Source: Clostridia bacterium
Lineage (GTDB): Bacteria > Bacillota > Clostridia > Lachnospirales > Lachnospiraceae
Assembly: GCA_910575725.1 (NCBI GenBank)
Contig: CAJTFE010000002.1
Coordinates: 180,931 to 244,930 of the forward strand
Direction: 5' to 3'
Length of the DNA: 64,000 bases
Part shown: piece after piece, positions 24,839 through 34,051 of the stretch
Numbering within the stretch: position 1 is the stretch's first letter
Layout: every line of letters begins with the position of its first letter
The notes under the pieces: model-generated
What the model saw: only the letters and a program-made list of their open reading frames with translations
Databases searched by the model: none
What the model was told of the DNA's origin: nothing
Translations under genes and position numbers: made by a program

Positions 24839-25519
24839 CTATGCCGCAGAAAGCCTCGTCTCGATCCGGCAGCAGCCTGCCAGGTTCAGAATGGCCTGCA
24901 CTACCTGATGGCAGATGCGGACAATATAGCGGCAGTCCTCCTGGACATTGCGCTTCCGGCTCAGATACTCCCTGTGGGCGTTCCGGATAAAGTTCACGAT
25001 GGCCTCCGGCGTAGTAAAACGCCAGGCTTCAATCCGATCCCGAAAGGCCTCGCCGCTTCTCACATAGTCCCGAAGCTGAAACTTCAATTCCTTCTCATAA
25101 AAGCAGTGATCCTTCAGATTCCCGTCATAAGTACTGTTGTGAGGAAAGGTAAAATAATCCGCCAGATAATGAATGACCTCTCCCAGATGGCGCATATAAG
25201 CTCTGAGATTCGACTTCTCCAGGCCTTCTCTTTCAGACAGCCTGCGAATCTCATCCGTCACCAGATCAAAGGTTGCCCCAAACTCATGGCGCTTCGTCAG
25301 AAACGAGGGCTTGCAGTCCGGAAGAATACTTCCAAGATAAAAAGCCTTCCGATGAGCCTCAAGCTCCGGCACATGCATATCCTCCACAATATATTTTGCC
25401 AAAGAAATATGTGATTTCTTTCTCAACCTGATATCCTCCTTAAAAGCCGCCCCGGCAGCCCTTGTCTGTTGTTTTCCGGCTTGCACCGCCTTTTTTATCA
25501 TACTCTTTCTGAAGTCCAT
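24839..25519 (-). CDS. Zinc-dependent phospholipase C family protein
   Basis: 226 residues. The family's spaced histidines and aspartates are visible: SHISLAKYI, AHRKAFYLGSILPDC, KRHEFG and HLGEVIHYLADYFTFPHN. Clostridial alpha-toxin-like enzymes use these to bind three zinc ions, but this protein has no signal peptide and starts with a basic N-terminus, so it is probably intracellular and its substrate is unknown. No close neighbours share its strand within 100 bases. Confidence 0.82.
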   Translation of the reverse strand: MDFRKSMIKKAVQAGKQQTRAAGAAFKEDIRLRKKSHISLAKYIVEDMHVPELEAHRKAFYLGSILPDCKPSFLTKRHEFGATFDLVTDEIRRLSEREGLEKSNLRAYMRHLGEVIHYLADYFTFPHNSTYDGNLKDHCFYEKELKFQLRDYVRSGEAFRDRIEAWRFTTPEAIVNFIRNAHREYLSRKRNVQEDCRYIVRICHQVVQAILNLAGCCRIETRLSAA

Positions 25520-25625
25520 TTGTCCATAGATAATTCTGCCAGTTTTTTAAAACTTTTTCTGTAATTTTTATTCATTTCCGCAAGTCACGGGATAAGAGCC
25601 TTCCCAGCTTCCCGAAACACGCTTT

Positions 25626-26144
25626 CTACCGGCAGCCCTCCTGTATTTTTTTCATAATCTCCCGGCAGATCTCCTCCCCGGTGCGCCCGTCCGTAGGGAC
25701 AAGATAATCCGCAGCCGCCTCATAACGCTCCTTACGTTCCTCCATAAGCTTCTCAATATAAGATACATTCTTATTCTTTTCCAAAAGAGGACGGTTATGG
25801 CTGTCCTTCACACGCTCATAAACAGTCTCAGGCCTGGCCGTCAGAAAAACCACCCTGCCGTTCTTTTTCATAATCTCCACATTGCAGGGACGAAGAGGCG
25901 CTCCCCCTCCACAGGAAACAACAAGGTTTTCCTCCTCTCCAAGCTCTTTCAGAAGCTCCGTCTCAAGTCCCCGGAAATACTCCTCCCCCTTTTCCTCAAA
26001 AATCCTGGAAACAGGCATCTGCTCTTGGGCTTCAATCTGCTCGTCCATCTCCACAATTCTCCGCCCGTAATTTTGCTCCAGACATTTTGCCACGGTGGAT
26101 TTTCCTGCTCCCATGAACCCGATTAAAAAAATGGTATCCTTCAT
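25626..26144 (-). CDS. aroK: Shikimate kinase
   Basis: 172 residues. P-loop LIGFMGAGKSTVAKCL, shikimate-binding aspartate/arginine region VEMDEQIEAQE, and SCGGGAPLRP, all typical. It phosphorylates shikimate in aromatic amino acid synthesis. Single gene on the minus strand, divergent from the TetR regulator. Confidence 0.94.
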   Translation of the reverse strand: MKDTIFLIGFMGAGKSTVAKCLEQNYGRRIVEMDEQIEAQEQMPVSRIFEEKGEEYFRGLETELLKELGEEENLVVSCGGGAPLRPCNVEIMKKNGRVVFLTARPETVYERVKDSHNRPLLEKNKNVSYIEKLMEERKERYEAAADYLVPTDGRTGEEICREIMKKIQEGCR

Positions 26145-26244
26145 GCTTAACTCCTCCTGCCGGCCCGATTTACAAACCTGCGCTTTTCGCTAACGCTCAT
26201 TGTACCACACATCAGATTGATGGTCAAAAGTTTCCATTTAACCA

Positions 26245-26272
26245 TTGAATTTCAGAAAAAGGAACGTATAAT
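26245..26272 (+). promoter_or_regulatory. Predicted promoter of the TetR-family gene
   Basis: TTGAAT (26245-26250) and a consensus TATAAT (26267-26272), 16-base spacer; start codon 20 bases downstream. Confidence 0.75.
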
Positions 26273-26292
26273 GAATGGAAAGGAGAACTACT

Positions 26293-26877
26293 ATGCAGTA
26301 TGAAGTGACCAGTCTCAATACCAAACGCCTGCTTGCCGGATCTCTTCGAAAGTTTATGAGAGAAAAAAGTTTTTCCAAAATTACCGTCAGCGAAATCTGC
26401 CTGGACTGCGGCGTTAACAGAAAAACCTTTTATTATCATTTTGAAGATATTTATGCGCTTTTAAAATGGATTCTGGATCAGGAGGCCCTTAAAATCTTTC
26501 TGGACTGCGGTCTCCATGGGGATTTCAAGGACACCATTCTGTTTCTTCTTGATTACATAGACACAAACCGGCAGTTTTTAAATTCCATCTACGATTCTCT
26601 GGGCTATGACGGTCTGAGAGAATTTCTTTATGAGGATTTTATCCGCCTGCTCTCTTCCATTATTACAAATCTGGAAAAGCAGGAGGGCTGTCTCCTGGAA
26701 CCAGATCTCAGACAGTTCCTCTGCCAGTTTTATGCCGGAGCCCTTTCGGGAATTCTCAAGGATTTCCTAAAAGCCCGGCATCCCGAAAGCCACAAGGACA
26801 TTCAGGAGCGCATTTCCTTTACTCTGGAAACCTCCCTCCTGTCCCTTATCCGCGAGAAGGGGAAGAAAGTCTCATAA
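26293..26877 (+). CDS. TetR/AcrR-family regulator (DhaS-like)
   Basis: 194 residues from MQYEVTSLNTKRLLAG, with AAAGGAG before the ATG. The N-terminal helix-turn-helix is clear (KITVSEICLDCGVNRKTFYYHFEDIYAL); the C-terminal half (about 75-190) has the TetR_C pattern of DhaS-like regulators in Firmicutes. Ligand and targets are unknown. The 3' end overlaps the end of the convergent CotH gene by 32 bases. Confidence 0.9.
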   Translation: MQYEVTSLNTKRLLAGSLRKFMREKSFSKITVSEICLDCGVNRKTFYYHFEDIYALLKWILDQEALKIFLDCGLHGDFKDTILFLLDYIDTNRQFLNSIYDSLGYDGLREFLYEDFIRLLSSIITNLEKQEGCLLEPDLRQFLCQFYAGALSGILKDFLKARHPESHKDIQERISFTLETSLLSLIREKGKKVS

Positions 26878-28555
26878 GCTCCTTTTCCATGACTTCCGGA
26901 CGCAGGCGGAAAAATTCTTTAATCTTCTCTATTTCCTCCTCGTACACCATTTTCTGATGCTGATAAGCTTCCTCTGCATCCAAAAATTCTTCTGCATTTT
27001 GCTGTGAAACAAGGCGCATCTGAAATTCCAGCTCCCTCTCCATTTCCCTTTGCATTCCTTCTATAACCCGGCAGGCGTGCTCGTAGGAAAAAGCCCCCTC
27101 CATCAGCTCCTCCATAATCTCTGTAAAACGCTTTCTCATATCCTCTCTCTGCAGAATTGCCCGAAGAAGGGGCTCCTCCCGGTTCCAGCTGCTCTCCTCC
27201 TCTCCGAGAACCTCCCCCAGAGACGGGTTGTCCGCCCGGGAAGATCCGGTTCGCTCCATTCCCACATCCAGATCGTAGAGAAGAAACCGCCACCGGCCGT
27301 CCAGATAGGGGCCGTTATAATGATTGCCAGCCCCATGCCAGCGGTAGGCCTTGCAGTTGTTGTCGGGCCAGTCCGGATTGGAAAGGTAAATCTCAATGGC
27401 ACAGTACTTGAGAAAATTGTCCACATCCAGCTGTTCCTCAAGCTTTGCAAAAACAAGGTCGTCCCTAAGATCCTGATACCGGTATGCATACATAAGGTTA
27501 AAATCCCATGCTGCCTGGGCCTCTGCCTCATCCTCCAAATCAGTATTGGCATTCCCCCGGTGAGGCGAAAGGATCTGCCAGCTTCCTTCACCGCTTTTTG
27601 TTCCGTAATGGGTCTCAAAATAGACCTGGTCATAATTCTCTTCCAGCCACTCAAATCCATAATATTCCCCGTTCAGCCAGACAGACGCTCCGCAGAATTC
27701 CTGGGTATCGAGGAATCCGGCATCTTTGGCCAGGCGGTGTCCAAGCTCGTTGCGAAGGTAGGCTTTCTCATGATCGTTGCCGTGGTTGCGGAGCACCAGA
27801 CGCTTGTACTCTGCTATGGTCTTCCCCGTCCAGTCGCTGACAGACTCCGGAAATATTTCATAGGAAATACGTCCTTCCCCGTAATCCTTCCTGGCAATCA
27901 GCCGCAGCGACTTCATATCATTTCCCCGGGAAGTTCCTCCATAAACACGGACGCCCATATCCTGTGAAACTATCTCTGTGCCGTCAGCCTCCCAGATCTC
28001 CACATGGACAGGCCGCTCAGACTCCATACCTCTCAAATTATAGTTGGCCGGCGCAGTATCGGTAAATTCCACCCCCGGATTTTCAAAAACATACTCGTCG
28101 CGGATTCTGCCCGGCACCAGAATGCCCTGATCATAGCCGTAAAAGCTTTCCGGCTCCCCTGTAATGGAAACAATTTTTGTAGAAAACCGTTCTTCTATCT
28201 CATTTCCCAGAAAATAGGTTTTTGTATAGATCTCAGAAGCCGCTCCTTCTCCATAGTAAGCAGCCGCCCGGATGGTAACGGCCTTCGGCTCCTTCCCTGC
28301 CGTAAGCTTGACAGGCTCCCGGTATAGCTGCGCGTTTTTGTCAGGCAGGCTCCCGTCCATGGTAAAATAAATATCCGAATCCAGAAGGGTAGACAGCAAA
28401 AGCTCCTGATCCTCGCTGTAAAAGCTTTCCTCCAGGGAAAATGCTATCTCCTGTTCCTTATAGGGCTGGCAGAGCCTTCTCGTCCGGATTAGGACGCACA
28501 GCATCGCCCCTCCCAGAATCAGACAGGCCCCTGTTCTCCTCTGTCGCTTATTCAT
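26846..28555 (-). CDS. CotH-family spore coat kinase-like protein
   Basis: 569 residues. A membrane/signal helix (ACLILGGAMLCVLI) is followed by a chitobiase-like beta module (IYFTMDGSLPDKNAQLY, about residues 60-115) and the CotH domain (about 130-520). CotH-type protein kinase motifs are visible: the nucleotide-binding region with KSLRLIARKDYGEGRISYEIF, and SNPDWPDNNCKAYRW plus FLLYDLDVGM with the acidic residues that bind metal. In Bacillus, CotH phosphorylates coat proteins; here the N-terminal helix suggests an extracytoplasmic or surface location, which is less usual for a coat kinase. Confidence 0.88.
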   Translation of the reverse strand: MNKRQRRTGACLILGGAMLCVLIRTRRLCQPYKEQEIAFSLEESFYSEDQELLLSTLLDSDIYFTMDGSLPDKNAQLYREPVKLTAGKEPKAVTIRAAAYYGEGAASEIYTKTYFLGNEIEERFSTKIVSITGEPESFYGYDQGILVPGRIRDEYVFENPGVEFTDTAPANYNLRGMESERPVHVEIWEADGTEIVSQDMGVRVYGGTSRGNDMKSLRLIARKDYGEGRISYEIFPESVSDWTGKTIAEYKRLVLRNHGNDHEKAYLRNELGHRLAKDAGFLDTQEFCGASVWLNGEYYGFEWLEENYDQVYFETHYGTKSGEGSWQILSPHRGNANTDLEDEAEAQAAWDFNLMYAYRYQDLRDDLVFAKLEEQLDVDNFLKYCAIEIYLSNPDWPDNNCKAYRWHGAGNHYNGPYLDGRWRFLLYDLDVGMERTGSSRADNPSLGEVLGEEESSWNREEPLLRAILQREDMRKRFTEIMEELMEGAFSYEHACRVIEGMQREMERELEFQMRLVSQQNAEEFLDAEEAYQHQKMVYEEEIEKIKEFFRLRPEVMEKELMRLSSPSRG

Positions 28556-28571
28556 TGCTTCTGTCCTTTAC

Positions 28572-28601
28572 GGGGCTGCCGCAAAATAAGACAGCAGCCC
28601 C
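28572..28601. repeat. Family C short palindrome
   Basis: GGGGCTGC at 28572-28579 pairs with GCAGCCCC at 28594-28601 around CGCAAAATAAGACA. It lies downstream of the Mbeg1-like gene but lacks a T run on either side, so it is a weak terminator at best. The same phrase occurs near 61120-61140. Confidence 0.6.
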
Positions 28602-28684
28602 ATCTTCCTATGTATTTGGACAGATTATAAAAAAGCAGAGGAACAGATCAAACCGTCAATCTGCACGCTTTGTATAAAAACAGG

Positions 28685-29776
28685 TCAATCCTGCAGATTT
28701 GGGTAAACAACCCCTGCCGCCGCCTTCACAAGCTGCATCAAAATGCGGATTAGCATCTTTTTCGTCTCGTCGTCCTCTCCCCCCAGCTTCTTAAGGATCG
28801 CAAAGAGGCTTCCGGGCTTTGCCAGATCGCCCACATGCTCTGCACCGGAGGCTCCCAGAATCTCAAAGAGCGTATCTATAAAATGCTCTCTCTCCTTGAC
28901 GGACAGGCCGGCGAGCCAGCTTTTGATGGTTTCATCCACCATGCGGCTGCCCTCTGTCACCTGGCCAAGCTCCACAAAGCCGTCCCCTGAAACCTCCCAG
29001 GAATAGGGCTCATGCTGAAGAAGTCCTTCTTCTGTGCTCTGCACCACCTGATAGGGTTCCTCGTGCTCTAAAAGCATTCCCACCACGGATCCCTGGGGAA
29101 CAAAGGTATGTATCCGATCCAGCAGTTCCAGGTATCCCGGATCCTCCAGCACTTTCTGCCGAAAGCCCGGCCCGTCGTAATTGTAGACGCCGCCGATGCG
29201 GCCCCTTATCTCCTCCCCGCTTCGCACGGCAGCATAGACGGCCAGATTGCCGCCCTTGGAATGGCCTGCCGCATAGAGCTTCCCCGGGCAGAGCCTTCCG
29301 ATGCCCTGGAGATAGTCTCTGGCCGCCTGCTGCCCGGGTATCACATCCAGAAAGCTCATATTCAGATCCTCCTTCCACCCGGTCAGCGTCCCGTCCGTTC
29401 CCCGGAATGCCGCAAGAGCCCCTCCATCCTCCAAAAGGAGCGCCACAGCCGCAAACTGAAGCTCCTTTTTCGCATCTGTCAGCTCCCTGGCCCCTGTAAG
29501 GCGCAGCGAACCGAAGCGCCTGCTTTTTCCCATAGCCTCCAAAAGCGTTTCGTCCAAAGGATGCCGGAAGCGGCTTTTTTTCCCTTCCTTTGAGAGTTCC
29601 TGGAACATTTGGGAAAGCTCCGAAAGCCTTGGAGCTTCCAGTGGATTCCCGGATATCAGGTGATCGAATTGTATGTAGGATAAAGCGCTTACGAGCAAAG
29701 CGTCTACAGGGGAAATGGGGGATTCCGTAAGGGAAATATCTCCCTTACGGGATAAATAGTCAAGCATATTCGGCAT
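28685..29776 (-). CDS. Mbeg1-like (DUF2974) alpha/beta hydrolase
   Basis: 363 residues from the ATG at 29776 (AAAGGATG upstream); the frame is open to 29968 but only through the terminator at 29862-29889. Lipase_3-like fold with nucleophile motif AAGHSKGGNLAVYAA, the usual G-x-S-x-G with lysine after the serine. Upstream FRGTDGTLTGWKEDLNMSF carries the oxyanion region. These proteins are cytoplasmic esterase/lipase-like enzymes of unknown substrate, common in Lachnospiraceae. Confidence 0.88.
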   Translation of the reverse strand: MPNMLDYLSRKGDISLTESPISPVDALLVSALSYIQFDHLISGNPLEAPRLSELSQMFQELSKEGKKSRFRHPLDETLLEAMGKSRRFGSLRLTGARELTDAKKELQFAAVALLLEDGGALAAFRGTDGTLTGWKEDLNMSFLDVIPGQQAARDYLQGIGRLCPGKLYAAGHSKGGNLAVYAAVRSGEEIRGRIGGVYNYDGPGFRQKVLEDPGYLELLDRIHTFVPQGSVVGMLLEHEEPYQVVQSTEEGLLQHEPYSWEVSGDGFVELGQVTEGSRMVDETIKSWLAGLSVKEREHFIDTLFEILGASGAEHVGDLAKPGSLFAILKKLGGEDDETKKMLIRILMQLVKAAAGVVYPNLQD

Positions 29777-29861
29777 CTGTCTAACATCCTTTTTGATTCT
29801 CAATTGGGATCCGCAGCCCCTGCTGCAAATCATTTTTTTAATCCTATGGTATCTTGTATCG

Positions 29862-29889
29862 AAAAAGACCGCCTTTGGGCGGCCTTTTC
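29862..29889 (-). terminator. Intrinsic terminator of the aldo/keto reductase gene
   Basis: CCGCC/GGCGG core stem (29869-29873 with 29878-29882) extended by an A/T arm with one mismatch, ending in TTTTT on the minus strand. It is roughly symmetric, so it may work in both directions. Confidence 0.75.
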
Positions 29890-29979
29890 TGTTATCTTTT
29901 ATTTTCGCGGGAAACAAGCCAGGCGGACATGGCCCCTCAAGCCCGGAGAGCCTGCTTTGTGCCGGCATGTCCGTTTGAT

Positions 29980-31128
29980 TTACGCTCCGAAGAGCTCAGC
30001 CGCCTGCTTCATATTCTCTGCAGCCGGCACTCCAAAAGGACACCGCTTCTCGCAGGCTCTGCAGGCCGTACACTCCGACGCCTTATGGGCAAGGCTCCCG
30101 TAATGCTCCCGGACTGTCTCTGGAATACTGCCCTGGGCCTTTGCCAGATTCAAAAACTTTGTCACAGAAGCCACATCGATTCCCTTGGGACAGGGCGCGC
30201 AGTGGCCGCAGTACATACAATGTCCCTGCCAGCTTATCTTCGGCATAGCAGCGAAGGCTGCCGCATAATCCTTCTCTTCCTCCCCTGCCGTCTCATAGGC
30301 AATATTGGACTCCAGCTCCTCCATTGACCGGGCTCCCGCCAGGACACAGGCCACAGCCGGACGGGTCAAGGCATAGTGGATACACTGATAGGAAGTCAAA
30401 GCCCTGCCTGCCAAAGAAAGCTCTGCGCTTAAGAGATCTCCGCCCCCAAAGGCTTTCATCACTGTGATGCCCACGCCCTTTCTCTGGCAGACCTCGTAAA
30501 GCTCCTGCCGCTGGGGATCCATATTGACCAGAGGCCTCTCATAATTCTTCTCATCCCACAAAGCTTCCACATCCTCATTGGCCGGAAGCAGATCGTAACA
30601 GGGATTGACACTGAACATCAGAACATCCACCAGGCCGCTCATAACCGCTGCCAGCGCCGCCTCCGGATTGTGGCTGGACATGCCGATGCAGCCGATGGTT
30701 CCCCGTTCCTTCAATTCCAGTGCATACTTTATCACATCCCCGTTTTTTACCGTCTCCCAGTCCTTTACGGAATCCACATAATGGATCATACCAATCTCCA
30801 AATCGTCTGTCTCCAGACGGCGGAGCTGATCCTCAAACCCCTCTTTCACCTCCGAAAGCTCCCTGGTACGCTTATATTGTCCGTTCTTCCATATCGTACA
30901 CAGATGCGCCTGGAGCACAAACTTCTCTCTCCGCCCCCGCAGGGCCCGTCCCAGATTCGAACGGAAATCCGGATTCGGCGTATACAAATCAATACAATTC
31001 ACACCAACCTCCTCCATACGATCAATGTACGCCTTCACCGTCTCATAGGGCTGATCCAAAAATCCCTCACAGCCCATGCCAATCTCGCTGACCTTCAGCC
31101 CCGTGCGTCCCAAAACCCTGTAATTCAT
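29980..31128 (-). CDS. Aldo/keto reductase with C-terminal 4Fe-4S ferredoxin domain
   Basis: 382 residues. N-terminal TIM-barrel AKR (MNYRVLGRTGLKVSEIGMG, D in CIDLYTPNPDF, LKERGTIGCIGMSSHNPE). The C-terminal 90 residues carry two cysteine clusters, CMYCGHCAPCPKG and CTACRACEKRCPFG, for two 4Fe-4S clusters. In place of the usual AKR catalytic Tyr after Asp there is YTPNPD, so the active site may differ. Substrate unknown. Ribosome site GGAGG lies at the end of a family B hairpin. Confidence 0.92.
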   Translation of the reverse strand: MNYRVLGRTGLKVSEIGMGCEGFLDQPYETVKAYIDRMEEVGVNCIDLYTPNPDFRSNLGRALRGRREKFVLQAHLCTIWKNGQYKRTRELSEVKEGFEDQLRRLETDDLEIGMIHYVDSVKDWETVKNGDVIKYALELKERGTIGCIGMSSHNPEAALAAVMSGLVDVLMFSVNPCYDLLPANEDVEALWDEKNYERPLVNMDPQRQELYEVCQRKGVGITVMKAFGGGDLLSAELSLAGRALTSYQCIHYALTRPAVACVLAGARSMEELESNIAYETAGEEEKDYAAAFAAMPKISWQGHCMYCGHCAPCPKGIDVASVTKFLNLAKAQGSIPETVREHYGSLAHKASECTACRACEKRCPFGVPAAENMKQAAELFGA

Positions 31129-31136
31129 AACTCATA

Positions 31137-31303
31137 GCCTCCATTCCAGTACTGTAATAGTTGTTTCACACACCTGTATCTAAATCAATTTCCAGCCGCC
31201 TAACCATGCGTCTGTAAACTGATTTGTGCATGAAACAACTATTACGGTTTCCAGTACTGTAATAGTCGTTTCACACACCTGTATCTATTTTGTCTAGATC
31301 AAT
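31137..31303 (-). repeat. Family B intercistronic hairpin, copy B2, with partial tandem duplicate
   Basis: Full element 31141-31246: the tail CCATTCCAGTACTG precedes arm GTAATAGTTGTTTCACACAC (31154-31173), the core and the matching arm ending at 31245. Directly next to it, 31250-31300 repeats the tail, the left arm and part of the core. The arms differ from those of copy B1, yet both sides changed together. It ends next to the ribosome site of the aldo/keto reductase gene. Confidence 0.82.
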
Positions 31304-31344
31304 TTCATTATACTTCTTAAACCCTGCTTTAAGTCAAATATTTC

Positions 31345-31373
31345 TTGTGTTCTTTCTTTATATGGAGTAAAAT
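31345..31373 (+). promoter_or_regulatory. Possible promoter of the gene at 31407
   Basis: TTGTGT (31345-31350) and TAAAAT (31368-31373) with a 17-base spacer, 33 bases before the start codon. The -35 is weak. Confidence 0.4.
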
Positions 31374-31406
31374 TTTGTTATTAGAATTTTTTGGGGAGGA
31401 ATGCAT

Positions 31407-31823
31407 ATGAACTGGAAAGACCGCTGTTTCCTGTCATTAGACGAAGAAAAACTATTTGAAAGCTCTGGACACCGGACCCGATTCTTTGAGCTGTTAGACT
31501 GTTACAGCGACTACCCCTTCTTTACCAAGGGCCTATGCAAATGTATGTACCTATCCGCCTGGGACGAGGAGCACTTTGCCATCATGCTGGAAACTCTCAC
31601 CGCCATGAGTCTCGGCCGCGAAACCGACACCGGCGACATGCGGATCCAGGGCGAAACCCTGGCCGAAGTCCAGCCCGACGCCGAATACTACGTCTACCAG
31701 CTCTCCAACGCCTTCCTAGACCACAAGGACTTCACCCTCCCCGCCGGCGCCGCCATCGAGCCGGCCCAGCGCCACATCATAGATCAAGCCCTAAAAGCCT
31801 CTAAAATAATCGACACCATCTAA
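31407..31823 (+). CDS. Hypothetical protein
   Basis: 138 residues from MNWKDRCFLSLDEE; GGGGAGG lies seven bases upstream, which favours this ATG over one at 31401. Soluble and acidic, no signal peptide or membrane helix. I do not recognise the family. Notable: two cysteines in KGLCKCMYLSAWDEEHF and a mostly helical C-terminus. Codon use is strongly C-ending, as in the neighbours. Stands alone between two convergent or divergent genes. Confidence 0.75.
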   Translation: MNWKDRCFLSLDEEKLFESSGHRTRFFELLDCYSDYPFFTKGLCKCMYLSAWDEEHFAIMLETLTAMSLGRETDTGDMRIQGETLAEVQPDAEYYVYQLSNAFLDHKDFTLPAGAAIEPAQRHIIDQALKASKIIDTI

Positions 31824-31834
31824 AACGTAAATGA

Positions 31835-31915
31835 CCTGCCGCAAAATAGGGGGCTGCTGCGGAAAAACCTTCCGGCTTATCTGCGGCAGTTCCTTATTTT
31901 GCAGCAGGCACACAT
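31835..31915. terminator. Nested palindrome between convergent genes (family C), probable two-way terminator
   Basis: Outer arms CCTGCCGCAAAATA (31835-31848) and TATTTTGCAGCAGG (near 31895-31908) enclose a second GC-rich pair around 31857-31888. It lies between the hypothetical gene (plus) and glgX (minus). The outer arm repeats the GCTGC-CGCAAAATA phrase of family C. Confidence 0.6.
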
Positions 31916-31918
31916 ACC

Positions 31919-34051
31919 TCAAAACTCCCGAACCGTAAACACCGCCACCGATCTGGGCCTCATAATAAACTCCCCTTCAATCCGAACCTCTTCCCCTTTC
32001 CGGTAAAAATAACGCCCCTCTCCATCCCCGGACGTATTCACCGACAAATACCATCCCCCAGAACAATAAACCTTAGGAAGCCTAATCCTCACGTCCTCCC
32101 AAAAACTATTAATCGCAACATATACGATATCATCCCGTCCCGATTCCCTGTCATACCCAGCAAAGCTCATCCCAAAAGTCCTTGCTCCATCCGGAATCAT
32201 AACCTTATCCGCATCAACGTCATGGGCATGAATCGGATCCATTCCGCACACCGCCCCCGGCAGAATCTTCCGAATCACCGGGTGCTTATGACGATACGCA
32301 ATCATAAACTTAAAAAACTCAAACAGCTCCCGGTTCTTCTCCCGCAATTCCCAATTCAGCCAGGAAATTTCATTGTCATGGCAATAGCTGTTATTATTCC
32401 CATACTGGGTATTCCCAAATTCATCGCCGGCCAGAAACATCGGCGTCCCCCGGCTGCACATCAAGATGGTACAGGCATTGCGGATCATTTGAAACCGAAG
32501 CTTCAAAACCTCCGGATCATCCGTCTCCCCTTCTGCTCCGCAGTTCCAGCTCCGGTTGTTATCCGATCCATCCGTATTATTCCATCCGTTGTTCTCATTA
32601 TGCTTTTCATTGTACGCATACAAATCATAAAGAGAAAAACCGTCATGGCAGGTGAAAAAATTCACACTGGAATTGTAGCCTGCGTACTCCTCATGATCGC
32701 CTTGATGGTGATCTCCGTAAAGATCCCCCGAACCTCCGATACTCCAGGCCGCCTCCTTCGCCGCATGATTCTCCCCTTTCAGAAAGCTTCGAAGAGCATC
32801 CCGGTATCTCCCGTTCCACTCCGCCCACCGCTTACTGGCAGGAAAACGCCCCACCTGGTAGAGGCCGCCCGCATCCCAGGCCTCTGCAATCAGCTTCACC
32901 TTGCTCAAAATGGGATCGTAAGCCAGGCTTCGAAGAAGGGGCGGATTGCTGATTGGCGAACCGTCCACATTTCTTCCCAAAATACTCGCCAGATCAAAAC
33001 GGAATCCGTCCACCCGGTAGCTGACTGTCCAGTAGCGAAGGCACTCCAGAATCAATTGATGGACAATGGGATGGTTGCAGTTCAGCGTATTGCCGCAGCC
33101 GCTGAAATTGTAATAATTCCCGTCGGGCGTCAGCATATAGTAAACCTTATTGTCAAAGCCCTTAAAGCAGAAGGTTGGCCCGTGCTCATTTCCCTCCGCC
33201 GTGTGATTAAAGACTACATCCAGAATCACTTCAATCCCGTTTTCGTGTAGCTCCCGGATAAGCTCCTTAAGCTCCGTTCCCTCCCGGTTGTACTCTTTGG
33301 CCGAGATATAGTTGGTATTCGGGGCAAAAAATCCAATGGAATTATACCCCCAGTAGTCAAGGAGCCTGTGGCCGTCCTTCTCCCTGGAATTCATGGTCTC
33401 GTCAAATGCAAAAATAGGCATCAGCTCCACTGCATTGATTCCCAGCTCCTTCAGATAAGGAATCTTCTCCTTCAGACCGGCAAAGGTCCCCCGGTGCTCC
33501 ACTCCCGAAGTGGGATGCTGGGTAAAGCCCCGCACATGAAGCTCATAGATAACCAAGTCGCTTAACTCCCGGGAGGACTGTGGCATGTCCCCCCAGTCAA
33601 AAATATCCTTCACCACCCTGGCCCGGTAACCGCGGCTCCGGCGCTCTCCCCAGCGGCCCTGCCTGGTGACCACCCTGGCATAAGGATCCAAAAGCACCGA
33701 TCTTTTATTAAATATCATGCCTCTCTCCGGTTCATAAGGGCCTCCTACCCGGTAGGCATACTCAAACTTCTCAATATCCAGCCCAAACACAATCATGGAA
33801 TAGACGTCGCCAATCTTATATTCCTCTGGAAAAGGGAGCACCGCATAAGGCTCCTCCTCTCCTTCATAGTAAAGCAAAAGCTCACAGGAGGTTCCAAAAT
33901 GAGTATGAACCGTAAAGCTCACCCCATTCGGCAGAGCCATAGCCCCGTTCACATCAAACAACCCCGGCCTTACGGGAAAGCCTGCGATCCTTCCCATAGG
34001 CGTCATTGTTATGGTATATTCCGGAACAAATTTCTGTGTGTAATATTTCAA
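31919..34051 (-). CDS. glgX: Glycogen debranching enzyme, GlgX/isoamylase type
   Basis: 710 residues, GH13. N-terminal CBM48-like domain (about 20-110), then the barrel with LPYLKELGINAVELMP-like region, ILDVVFNHTAEGNEHGP, nucleophile in YRVDGFRFDLAS, acid/base in KLIAEAWDAGG and FFTCHDGFSLYDL. It hydrolyses alpha-1,6 branches of glycogen or starch fragments inside the cell (no signal peptide). The start is TTG at 34051 with GGGAG upstream. Not in a visible glycogen operon. Confidence 0.92.
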   Translation of the reverse strand: MKYYTQKFVPEYTITMTPMGRIAGFPVRPGLFDVNGAMALPNGVSFTVHTHFGTSCELLLYYEGEEEPYAVLPFPEEYKIGDVYSMIVFGLDIEKFEYAYRVGGPYEPERGMIFNKRSVLLDPYARVVTRQGRWGERRSRGYRARVVKDIFDWGDMPQSSRELSDLVIYELHVRGFTQHPTSGVEHRGTFAGLKEKIPYLKELGINAVELMPIFAFDETMNSREKDGHRLLDYWGYNSIGFFAPNTNYISAKEYNREGTELKELIRELHENGIEVILDVVFNHTAEGNEHGPTFCFKGFDNKVYYMLTPDGNYYNFSGCGNTLNCNHPIVHQLILECLRYWTVSYRVDGFRFDLASILGRNVDGSPISNPPLLRSLAYDPILSKVKLIAEAWDAGGLYQVGRFPASKRWAEWNGRYRDALRSFLKGENHAAKEAAWSIGGSGDLYGDHHQGDHEEYAGYNSSVNFFTCHDGFSLYDLYAYNEKHNENNGWNNTDGSDNNRSWNCGAEGETDDPEVLKLRFQMIRNACTILMCSRGTPMFLAGDEFGNTQYGNNNSYCHDNEISWLNWELREKNRELFEFFKFMIAYRHKHPVIRKILPGAVCGMDPIHAHDVDADKVMIPDGARTFGMSFAGYDRESGRDDIVYVAINSFWEDVRIRLPKVYCSGGWYLSVNTSGDGEGRYFYRKGEEVRIEGEFIMRPRSVAVFTVREF

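Noticed and set aside
29777..29968. Extension of the Mbeg1-like protein
   Set aside because: It reads through a clear terminator hairpin and there is a good ATG with RBS at 29776.
30940..30970. tRNA-like GATTCGAA motif
   Set aside because: It is within the aldo/keto reductase coding sequence and no cloverleaf can be formed around it.
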